Source of the DNA: Candidatus Pacearchaeota archaeon
GTDB taxonomy: Archaea; Nanobdellota; Nanobdellia; Pacearchaeales; GW2011-AR1
DNA: 11,745 nucleotides
NCBI GenBank assembly: GCA_023142835.1
Contig: JAGLIS010000013.1
Span: 1 to 11,745 of the forward strand
Direction: 5' to 3'
Shown: in pieces, positions 6,328 to 11,745 of the stretch
Layout: each line of letters opens with the position of its first letter
How positions within the stretch are numbered: position 1 is the stretch's first letter
Notes under the pieces: generated by a model
Database searches by the model: none
What the model was told of the DNA's origin: nothing
Seen by the model: the letters and a program-made list of their open reading frames with translations, nothing else
Translations under genes and position numbers: made by a program

Positions 6328-7084
6328 TCGACCTCCTTATACAAATATCGAAAAGCAAGTTAAAAATGTTTTCGTTTCTAAAATTATATCTGAATTCCAT
6401 TTCTTTTAAATAAAGCGGATAATTATTTTTCTTGATTCCATGATATTTATGTAATCTTTCTTTCGCGTAACTCCAAAATCCTTCAATTCCATTTATGTGA
6501 TTATGACCTTTTGCAAACTCATCTTCAGAATGTTTGATGATATTATGTTTTCCAAATTGGCTTAAACTATTGTAACTTTTGAAACCATCTGTGTAAAAAA
6601 CAGAACCCTTTTTTGTTTTATTTTCTATCGCTTTCATTAAATTTTCTTTCGAAACATTTTCAACAATTTTCAAATAAATCTTGCCTTTTCTCTCGAGGAT
6701 TCCGAAAACTATTGTTTTATTAAATGCTCCTCTGCCTCTATTCCCCTTTCGTTTCCCGCCAAAATAACTTTCATCAAGTTCTAATTTTCCATTCAATTTT
6801 CTTGCCTGATTATCAGAATAATTTTTGATACATTTTCTGAAATTCATAAATCTTGATTGAATTGTTTTGTAATTCAGATTCATTTCTCTGGCGGTTTTTC
6901 TTCCAGAGATTTCTAAATAAAAATAATAAAGAATTTGAATATCTGTTTTTAGTTTTTTGATAGAATAATATTTATAACAATTTTTACATTTCAGCCTTCC
7001 GTCTTTGAGTCTTAAAAGTCCATATTTACCACAATAAATACAACATTTTCCTTCAAAATACTTGCGTGCAAACCCCTTTATCAT
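6323..7084 (-). CDS. IS1595-family (ISXO2-like) transposase
   Basis: The 253-residue protein opens with a zinc ribbon (C15xxC18, C33xxC36), the N-terminal DNA-binding module of this family. The helical segment TAREMNLNYKTIQSRFMNFRK (about 64-84) follows. The DDE-type core shows LDESYFGGKRKG with Asp104, YTDGFKSY with Asp166, and HINGIEGFWSYAKERL with Asn198 and Lys208. This is the DDNK variant, in which Asn replaces the last acidic residue; it is known for IS1595 groups. All motifs are present and the frame is unbroken, so it may be active. The gene's last five codons lie within the left terminal repeat. A minus-strand TATA-like CTTAAAAAC (7108-7116), about 28 bp from the ATG, fits a leaderless start and is flanked by CGCTT/AAGCG. 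Confidence 0.95.
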   Translation of the reverse strand: MIKGFARKYFEGKCCIYCGKYGLLRLKDGRLKCKNCYKYYSIKKLKTDIQILYYFYLEISGRKTAREMNLNYKTIQSRFMNFRKCIKNYSDNQARKLNGKLELDESYFGGKRKGNRGRGAFNKTIVFGILERKGKIYLKIVENVSKENLMKAIENKTKKGSVFYTDGFKSYNSLSQFGKHNIIKHSEDEFAKGHNHINGIEGFWSYAKERLHKYHGIKKNNYPLYLKEMEFRYNFRNENIFNLLFDICIRRSI

Positions 7085-7119
7085 ACTTCTCGACGACGTT
7101 TCGCTTGTTTTTAAGCGTT

Positions 7120-7145
7120 TTTAGTGCGGATTTTACCTAATCACC
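7120..7145 (-). repeat. IS terminal inverted repeat, right
   Basis: Read on the minus strand, GGTGATTAG (7145-7137) and TCCGCACTAAA (7130-7120) match the left end. The bases between are GTAAAA. Confidence 0.9.
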
Positions 7146-7153
7146 AAGGTTTA
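7146..7153 (+). repeat. Right 8-bp target-site duplication of the IS
   Basis: AAGGTTTA is an exact copy of 6294-6301. Its last four bases are the start of the TATA box of the downstream gene. Confidence 0.9.
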
Positions 7154-7158
7154 TATAG
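7150..7158 (+). promoter_or_regulatory. TATA box for the HAD gene, rebuilt at the IS edge
   Basis: TTTATATAG is centred about 25 bp before the ATG at 7179, predicting a leaderless mRNA. Only AAGG upstream of it survives from the original flank; further upstream is now the IS terminal repeat. Confidence 0.7.
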
Positions 7159-7178
7159 TTTTTTGAGCATTAATTATT

Positions 7179-7748
7179 ATGAAAAAACCAAAGATTGGAG
7201 TAGATTTTGATGGTGTTGTTGTGAACACTGGAGAACTTCAAAAATATGTTGCAAGAGAACTATTTGAAAAAAACATCTCTCCTAGTTGCCACTATTCTAC
7301 TTCTATAAGAGAGGGATATTTAACAAATGAAGAAGCAAGAAGAGTTATTAATGAGACTTATAAAAATCAAAAGTATCTTCATTATCTTAAGGAACAACCA
7401 AATGCAAAAAAAACTCTTATGAATTTGGTTGATTCTGGATTTCCTTTGGAAATTATCACTGCTAGAGAAGGGAAAGAATTTGATTTTGCACAAAAATGGC
7501 TAAAACAAAATGGGATTTATATTCCTGTAAAATCAACTTTAGATGGAGAAGATAAAACTAAAGCTTGTAACGGGTTAGATGTTTATGTAGAAGATATTCC
7601 TTATCAGGCGAATTCATTAAAAGAAGTTGTTCCAAGAATTGTTCTATTTAATTCATATGACAATAAAGAATCTATTTTGACAGACGAAGAGAAAAGACAA
7701 ATTGAGGGAATCGAAAGGATATCGGATTGGAATCAATTTAAACTTTAA
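7179..7748 (+). CDS. HAD-superfamily phosphatase, 5'-nucleotidase-like
   Basis: The 189-residue protein is a HAD-fold hydrolase that should use an aspartyl-phosphate intermediate and Mg2+. Motif I is VDFDGVVVNT with nucleophile Asp9 and acid/base Asp11. Motif II is IITAR with Thr94. Motif III is a Lys in DGEDKTKAC (Lys126 or Lys128). Motif IV is YVEDIP with Glu138-Asp139. A helical cap between motifs I and II (about 18-80) is of the small C1 type found in 5'(3')-deoxyribonucleotidases. A nucleotide or small phosphate ester is the likely substrate (inference). With the kinase at 5693 it could form a nucleoside/nucleotide pair, but the two genes have separate promoters and are now split by the IS. 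The start is set by the TATA box at 7150-7158. Confidence 0.85.
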   Translation: MKKPKIGVDFDGVVVNTGELQKYVARELFEKNISPSCHYSTSIREGYLTNEEARRVINETYKNQKYLHYLKEQPNAKKTLMNLVDSGFPLEIITAREGKEFDFAQKWLKQNGIYIPVKSTLDGEDKTKACNGLDVYVEDIPYQANSLKEVVPRIVLFNSYDNKESILTDEEKRQIEGIERISDWNQFKL

Positions 7749-7751
7749 TTT

Positions 7752-7809
7752 CTTCTTTTAGAAAAAGAAGGCAAAAGGAACTCCCCATTTTCTTTTTAGA
7801 AAAAAGAAA
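7752..7809. repeat. Two tandem hairpin repeats after the HAD gene
   Basis: Two copies of one motif lie 37 bp apart. Copy 1 is an 8-bp perfect stem, CTTCTTTT / AAAAGAAG (7752-7759 with 7763-7770). Copy 2 is a 9-bp stem, TTTCTTTTT / AAAAAGAAA (7789-7797 with 7801-7809). Both have the loop AGA, and both are followed by CAAAAG, so they form a direct repeat. Copy 1 lies 3 bp after the HAD stop. They may end transcription from either side, or be remnants of a small repeat family. Confidence 0.6.
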
Positions 7810-7907
7810 CAAAAGTAGGCTTATCTCTCTAATACTTGGTCGTCCCACCTAACAAATACAAAACCTTAAAACACTTCACTCTATCTAATATTATTAAAAA
7901 GTTATTG

Positions 7908-7920
7908 ATAAAAAAACAAT
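7908..7920 (-). terminator. Possible T-tract terminator after smc
   Basis: On the minus strand a run of seven T lies about 15-25 bp after the SMC stop, without a clear hairpin. Archaeal polymerase can terminate on T-tracts alone, so this is a plausible end of the rnhB-smc unit. Confidence 0.4.
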
Positions 7921-7934
7921 CTACTGAGAAATAA

Positions 7935-10799
7935 TCAAACCTTCAAACTAATTATTTTAGAAATATTCTCTTGCATGCTCACCCCATAAAGATTCGTAGA
8001 CTCAGAAATTAACGCATCATTATGAGTAACAACAGTATACTGGCCAGCAGTCATATATTTTTTTAGCAAAGCAGCGAGAAGCTCAGAATTATGTTTATCA
8101 AGAGCCGCATCAATCTCATCAAAAACATAAAAGCAATAAGGCTTATACTCCTGAATCGCAAAAATTAATGCTAAAGCCACCAAAGTTTTCTCCCCTCCAG
8201 AAAGAGAAGTAACATCAAAATATTTTCCTCGTGAGACTTTAATCAAAATATTTAATCCTCCTTCAAAAGGTTCTTTCTTATTCTCAAGTTCCAGAAAAAC
8301 CTCTCCCTTTCTTGAGAGTTGTGAAAAATTCCTAGTAAAATATTCATTAACAGCATCAAGCGTATTAATAAAAGATTTTTTCTTTTTCTTATCAATTTCT
8401 TCTATAATCTTATACACATCCCCCTTTTCCTTCTCAATAATTTCAACTTTCTCCCTAATAAGATTAACTTGTTCCTCGACCTTATCAAAGACTTCCAAGG
8501 CCCTCATATTCACATTTCCTATTCGTGAAATTCCAAACTGCGCTTTTTGTAGTTTATCTTTTATCTGATCTATCGAAGCAGAAATAATTTCAACCACTCC
8601 AAACTCTGCAAATTCCGTCTTCAAAGAATCAATCTGTGCATCAAATTGCGCCTTCTGAATCTTATTATGATTAATCTTATCCTCAACGTTCCTCACAGTA
8701 TGTTGCATCCCAATAATATCTGTCTCAACTACTTTCTGTTGATCCTGTAACTCATTCCTTGCCCCAAAAAATTCCTGAAACTTCTCATAAAGTTCTTGCT
8801 CCTCAAGTTCTTTTTTCCCAACATACTTATCTTTTTCAGAAATTAACATTACAATTTTTTTAAACTCAATCTCAGATTCTTCCACATCCCTCATCAAAGC
8901 CTTTAACTCAGAACTTAACCTATTAACATCCCTTTGTTTAACAGTAATCTCCGTATCAACATCAACATCCGCTAAAGACAACTCCTGAAGATTCAACCTC
9001 ACCTCATCATACCTTTCCTCAACATCCTTTAACTTCTCAAACTCCACTTTTGTCTTATGAACTTTCTCATTAATAATAATAAGTTCTTTTTGTATTTCCT
9101 CTTGTGACTCAGCAATCCTTTTAATTTGATATTTTTTCTCATCCGCATTTTTTAACTTAATCTCATCAATATCCAATTCATTTAATTTTAATCTAAGAGC
9201 TGAAAGACTTTGCTTTAGTAAATTTATTTTATCATTATTTTCAAATTTTATTCTCAAGTTCCTTTCCACTTCTTCACTCGCCGATTTAATCGCACTATTT
9301 GCAGTAGAAGATATCTTACATTTATGTTCTTCTCCAACAACCTGTTTACATATTGGACAATTCTCCAATCTTATTATATCTCCCTTTAACCTTTCATCGC
9401 ATTTAACTTTATTCTCAAGTATCGCATTTTGCTTTTCTTTCTCCAAAATTACATTTTCTAAATCAGATATTTGTCCAATTACCTGTTCAAGTTTCTTCCT
9501 CGACTCATCCTTTAAATTCCCAATAGTCTCAACAGATTTAGCATACTTAATCTCATTAAATAAAGAAGTTATATTCTGCTCAACCAATTGAATTTCCTTC
9601 CTCGATTCAATTAAAAATTTACTCTTTTCATTTTTTTGATTCTCCAAAGTTGATAAATCAGATTTTACCATATAGAACCTCCGTCGCTGTTGCTCCAATA
9701 CATCAAATTTATCTTGAAGAATTCGTTGCTGTTCCTGTTGTTCCTTTATTTCTGGAGAACTAATCTGTATCCTTGAAATCTCTAATTGTAAGTTTTTAAT
9801 TTTTTCCCTATTAAAATTTATCTTTTCCTTTCCCTGAACCATCCTACTTTCAAAATTTTCTCTTCGAACACCTAAACCTGCAAGCTCCACCTTATAATCT
9901 GAAATCTCTTTATGAAGAATCTCCTGCTCATTACTTGTCAAAGATTGAATTTTCTTATTAATTACAACAATTTTATTTTGAAGCTCGTCGACACCAAGAC
10001 TCCTTTCATGAAGACTATTCTTTAATTTCTCAATTTCAATAACATAATCTTCAATTTTCTTACCTACCTCCATAATTTCTTTCTCTTTCTCTTTCATAGC
10101 CCTAGCAATCAGCGTCGCCTTACATTTTTTTATCGTCCCTTCAAGCTTCTGATAAGATAACGCTTCTTGTCGTTCTTTCTCAAGATTCTTTAAATAAGAA
10201 CTCCTCTCCCGAAGAACTGCAGAAACTTCCTTCAACTTCTCCTCAGTCTTTTCTAATTCTCTCAAAGATTTATTCTTCCTAGTTTCATAAATAGATATTC
10301 CTGCAACCTCTTCGATTATTTTTCTTCGCTCTTCTGCCGTAGCATTTACCAGGGACTGTATTTCCCCTTGAAGAACAATATTAAATCCATTAGGGTCTAC
10401 TCCTGCTTGAGACAAAAGCTCCAGAAGTTCCTGCCGAGTCTTAGTCTGATTATTTATTTTGTAAATTGACTGTCCATTTTTTCTAACAGTTCTTTTAATA
10501 ATTACTTCATTCGAATCAATTGCAAAAGTCTTATCTGAATTATCGAACACCAATTCAACTGAAGCTTCAGAAGAACCTTTATAAGTTTTATTTCCAGAAA
10601 ATATAAGATTCGCCGCTTTTGCAGCCCTAATAGATTTTATCGAAAGTCGACCAAGAACAAAACACAGAGCATCAGTAATGTTAGACTTACCGGAACCATT
10701 CGGACCGACGATAACATTAATTGCATCCTCGAAAAGTATCTCAGTCCTCCTAGCAAAAGATTTGAAACCATGCATCACCATCCTTTTTATGTAAGTCAT
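7935..10799 (-). CDS. smc: SMC ATPase with a CPIC zinc-hook-like apex instead of the hinge domain
   Basis: The 954-residue protein has two SMC heads. The N-terminal one has LxxFKSF-type MHGFKSFARRTE, Walker A GPNGSGKSN (32-40) and the Q-loop VLQGEI (142-147). The C-terminal one has signature LSGGEKTLVALAL (866-878), Walker B YVFDEIDAALD (891-901) and switch His THND (925-928). Canonical GNVNMRALE (761-769) precedes the second head. Between them run two coiled-coil arms of about 310 and 305 residues. Bacterial and archaeal SMC are about 1170-1190 residues, with a globular hinge of about 200 residues in the middle. Here I find no hinge; the midpoint has CPIC (481-484) and EHKC (491-494), like the Rad50 zinc hook. 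It should fold DNA or tether it, dimerising through Zn2+ (inference). No scpA kleisin adjoins it. rnhB ends 31 bp upstream, and a TATA-like TTTTTAAAAA in that gap lies 26 bp from the ATG. Confidence 0.93.
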   Translation of the reverse strand: MTYIKRMVMHGFKSFARRTEILFEDAINVIVGPNGSGKSNITDALCFVLGRLSIKSIRAAKAANLIFSGNKTYKGSSEASVELVFDNSDKTFAIDSNEVIIKRTVRKNGQSIYKINNQTKTRQELLELLSQAGVDPNGFNIVLQGEIQSLVNATAEERRKIIEEVAGISIYETRKNKSLRELEKTEEKLKEVSAVLRERSSYLKNLEKERQEALSYQKLEGTIKKCKATLIARAMKEKEKEIMEVGKKIEDYVIEIEKLKNSLHERSLGVDELQNKIVVINKKIQSLTSNEQEILHKEISDYKVELAGLGVRRENFESRMVQGKEKINFNREKIKNLQLEISRIQISSPEIKEQQEQQRILQDKFDVLEQQRRRFYMVKSDLSTLENQKNEKSKFLIESRKEIQLVEQNITSLFNEIKYAKSVETIGNLKDESRKKLEQVIGQISDLENVILEKEKQNAILENKVKCDERLKGDIIRLENCPICKQVVGEEHKCKISSTANSAIKSASEEVERNLRIKFENNDKINLLKQSLSALRLKLNELDIDEIKLKNADEKKYQIKRIAESQEEIQKELIIINEKVHKTKVEFEKLKDVEERYDEVRLNLQELSLADVDVDTEITVKQRDVNRLSSELKALMRDVEESEIEFKKIVMLISEKDKYVGKKELEEQELYEKFQEFFGARNELQDQQKVVETDIIGMQHTVRNVEDKINHNKIQKAQFDAQIDSLKTEFAEFGVVEIISASIDQIKDKLQKAQFGISRIGNVNMRALEVFDKVEEQVNLIREKVEIIEKEKGDVYKIIEEIDKKKKKSFINTLDAVNEYFTRNFSQLSRKGEVFLELENKKEPFEGGLNILIKVSRGKYFDVTSLSGGEKTLVALALIFAIQEYKPYCFYVFDEIDAALDKHNSELLAALLKKYMTAGQYTVVTHNDALISESTNLYGVSMQENISKIISLKV

Positions 10800-10819
10800 A
10801 GAAACATCAAGAAAAGAGG

Positions 10820-10830
10820 GTTTTTAAAAA
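10820..10830 (-). promoter_or_regulatory. TATA-like element for smc, inside the rnhB-smc gap
   Basis: TTTTTAAAAACC on the minus strand is centred about 26 bp before the SMC ATG, right after the rnhB stop. It would allow leaderless smc transcription independent of rnhB. The match is A/T-rich rather than a classic TTTATATA, so support is moderate. Confidence 0.4.
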
Positions 10831-11490
10831 TTATTGGAACAAACTTTGCTGATTTTTTTCCTTTACCAATCTTTTAACAGTATTCCAAGAAAACCTAATT
10901 ATCTTTTTATATCTAGGATTATTGAAATTATCCCTAATAAATTCTTTTGTCTTGGGATCCGCAGGATACCCTGAACCAAAATCTTTCCCAAATTCTTTTC
11001 TTAACTTACCCATTTCGTCTTCTCTCTTTTCTTTTGCAATAATAGAAGCTGCCGATACTACAGGATGATTTAAATCCGCCTTATGCTCACAAACAAGCGA
11101 AACTAATTCCTGCTTTTCGATTAGCTTTTGAACATCATTCGACCAAGAAGAAATATTTACCGACGGACAATCAATTACCACCTTTACAGGCTCGTCTAAA
11201 TCTTTTGTCAACCTATTTATAATCATCGCAGTTTTTATTGCCTCAAGATAATTGAGATTATCTGACTCGTCTATTTCTATTGGCTCCGAAACCTCTATAT
11301 GATACTCAAACTGAGAAACAATCTTTTCCTTTAATTCCCTTCTCTGAATCGACGTAAGCAACTTAGAATCTTTCGCCCCCCAATCCTTAATCATCTGCTC
11401 TTCATTAGACTCAACCAAAACCCCAACCAAAACCATCGGACCCAAAACTGGACCCCTCCCTGCATCATCAATTCCAATCAACTTAGACAT
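10831..11490 (-). CDS. rnhB: Ribonuclease HII
   Basis: The 219-residue enzyme cuts RNA in RNA:DNA hybrids and at single ribonucleotides in DNA. The motif IDDAGRGPVLGPMV (7-20) holds the first acids, Asp8 and position 9. VVIDCPS holds Asp107, and HKADLNHPVVSAASIIAK holds Asp139. GSGYPADP has Tyr175, which senses the ribose. The length is usual for archaea. Odd point: the catalytic tetrad is normally D-E-D-D with DEAGRG, but position 9 is Asp here, giving D-D-D-D; the codon is GAT. Asp can still bind metal, so activity is likely retained. The C-terminus ends QQSLFQ, which could be a short PCNA-interacting (PIP-like) motif; this is weak. The start is fixed by a TATA element about 26 bp upstream that it appears to share with the divergent tRNA. 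smc follows 31 bp downstream. Confidence 0.95.
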   Translation of the reverse strand: MSKLIGIDDAGRGPVLGPMVLVGVLVESNEEQMIKDWGAKDSKLLTSIQRRELKEKIVSQFEYHIEVSEPIEIDESDNLNYLEAIKTAMIINRLTKDLDEPVKVVIDCPSVNISSWSNDVQKLIEKQELVSLVCEHKADLNHPVVSAASIIAKEKREDEMGKLRKEFGKDFGSGYPADPKTKEFIRDNFNNPRYKKIIRFSWNTVKRLVKEKNQQSLFQ

Positions 11491-11512
11491 AAAATTTAAT
11501 AGAACACTAATG

Positions 11513-11520
11513 TTTATAAG
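11513..11520. promoter_or_regulatory. Palindromic TATA element serving rnhB and tRNA-Met
   Basis: TTTATAAG contains the perfect palindrome TTATAA (11514-11519). Its centre is about 26 bp from the rnhB start codon on the minus strand and about 27 bp from the first base of the tRNA on the plus strand. Both distances fit archaeal TATA-to-start spacing, and I see no other TATA box for either gene. Confidence 0.6.
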
Positions 11521-11543
11521 GGTTTTCGGTTAAGTATTTTCAT

Positions 11544-11619
11544 AGCGGGGTGGAGCAGTCTGGTCAGCTCGCGAGGCCCATAACCTCGAGGTCACATGGT
11601 TCAAATCCTGTCCCCGCTA
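11544..11619 (+). tRNA. Initiator tRNA-Met (anticodon CAU)
   Basis: The cloverleaf folds with acceptor AGCGGGG / CCCCGCT (7 bp) and discriminator A; no CCA is encoded. The D stem is GAGC/GCTC, and the anticodon stem is CGAGG/CCTCG with loop CCCATAA, anticodon CAT at 11579-11581. The T loop is TTCAAAT. The A1:U72 first pair and G30:C40, G31:C39 pairs mark it as the archaeal initiator rather than an elongator. Position 29:41 is A:U, so only two of the usual three G:C pairs are present. Position 33 is C instead of the near-universal U. The 5' T-stem side has six bases (ACATGG) against five (CCTGT), so T11597 is bulged. Confidence 0.93.
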
Positions 11620-11665
11620 TTGATTTTATCTCAAAATTTATAGTATTCATCCACTCCCGATAATC

Positions 11666-11674
11666 TTTTATATC
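11666..11674 (+). promoter_or_regulatory. TATA box for tRNA-Leu
   Basis: TTTTATAT is centred about 26 bp before the first base of the tRNA, so this tRNA has its own promoter rather than being processed from the initiator transcript. Confidence 0.65.
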
Positions 11675-11695
11675 CTAATTTCTGATTAATTTTAC

Positions 11696-11745
11696 GTGGG
11701 GATGCCGGAGTGGCCAAACGGGCTGGCTTTAAGCGCCAGTAGCTT
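11696..11745 (+). tRNA. tRNA-Leu (anticodon UAA), 5' part, cut by window end
   Basis: The 5' acceptor strand is GTGGGGA, then T8 and G9. The D arm has CCG/CGG around a GAGTGGCCAAA loop, typical of class II tRNAs. The anticodon stem is CTGGC/GCCAG with loop TTTAAGC, giving anticodon TAA at 11730-11732. The start of the long variable arm follows. The 3' half lies outside the window, so the acceptor pairing cannot be checked. Confidence 0.88.

Larger units (their letters stand above)
6302..7145 (-). mobile_element. Complete IS1595-family insertion sequence (844 bp)
   Basis: The element has 26-bp terminal inverted repeats. Both ends share outer block GGTGATTAG and inner block TCCGCACTAAA, separated by six poorly conserved bases. 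The left end is 6302-6327, and the right end is 7120-7145 read on the minus strand; 21 of 26 positions match. A perfect AAGGTTTA duplication flanks it (6294-6301 and 7146-7153). It carries one transposase gene, intact, on the minus strand. Complete ends, exact duplication and an open transposase suggest a fairly recent insertion. It sits in the promoter of the 7179 gene. Confidence 0.93.

Noticed and set aside
6323..7084. Transposase as a pseudogene because the third catalytic acid is Asn198
   Set aside because: Asn at this place with a following Lys is the known DDNK form of the IS1595 family; zinc ribbon, both Asp and the full frame are intact.
9315..9360. The CPIC segment as a frameshift or a break splitting the SMC gene
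   Set aside because: The reading frame is open without interruption for 954 codons, and both heads and both arms are present with matched length.
7935..10799. Calling the 954-residue ATPase Rad50 because of CPIC
   Set aside because: The heads carry SMC-specific sequence (FKSF, VLQGEI, GNVNMRALE, FYVFDEIDAALD) and no mre11 gene is adjacent. Only the apex is Rad50-like.
1..11745. A CRISPR array or defence island
   Set aside because: No regularly spaced direct repeats and no cas or known defence genes are visible anywhere in the window.

Overview
The window looks like chromosome from an AT-rich archaeon, most likely a small-genome DPANN lineage of the Woesearchaeota/Pacearchaeota kind. The lineage is inference. 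The archaeal assignment rests on an archaeal-type DnaG, an initiator tRNA with the archaeal A1:U72 pair, a DRG-type GTPase with a TGS domain, an archaeal-type RNase HII, and TATA boxes about 26 bp upstream of many start codons, which implies mostly leaderless mRNAs.

Layout. Bases 1-651 are the 3' end of dnaG, closed by a hairpin plus T-tract terminator. Bases 740-2017 are a probable two-gene unit: a membrane-anchored Cys-rich protein, then an endonuclease IV-like TIM-barrel protein. A small ribbon-helix-helix regulator (2014-2292, minus) overlaps the TIM-barrel gene tail to tail by 4 bp. It carries a perfect inverted repeat just downstream of its TATA box, a candidate autoregulatory operator. 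Divergent from it is a secreted, C-terminally anchored surface protein (2409-3614). Then come a GNAT acetyltransferase (3778-4344, minus), a short DRG-like GTPase (4583-5503, minus) and a uridine-kinase-like P-loop kinase (5693-6271, plus).

A complete IS1595-family insertion sequence (6302-7145) follows, with 26-bp terminal inverted repeats and a perfect 8-bp target duplication, AAGGTTTA. The insertion went into the promoter of the HAD-phosphatase gene at 7179, and the duplication rebuilt its TATA box. After a doubled hairpin repeat (7752-7809) comes a minus-strand block of information-processing genes: rnhB (10831-11490) followed by an SMC ATPase (7935-10799). At the right edge a complete initiator tRNA-Met and the 5' part of a tRNA-Leu(UAA) run on the plus strand. 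The initiator tRNA and rnhB appear to share one palindromic TATA element.

Most interesting observation: the SMC protein has fully canonical SMC ATPase heads but no recognisable hinge domain. At its exact midpoint it has a CPIC motif at the tip of two equal coiled-coil arms, as in the Rad50 zinc hook. This is an SMC/Rad50-like hybrid that recalls archaeal coalescin-type proteins, and no ScpA kleisin gene lies beside it. Other points of note are a DRG-like GTPase without the usual S5D2L insertion, an RNase HII with Asp in place of the catalytic Glu, and an initiator tRNA with C33 and a bulged T-stem.
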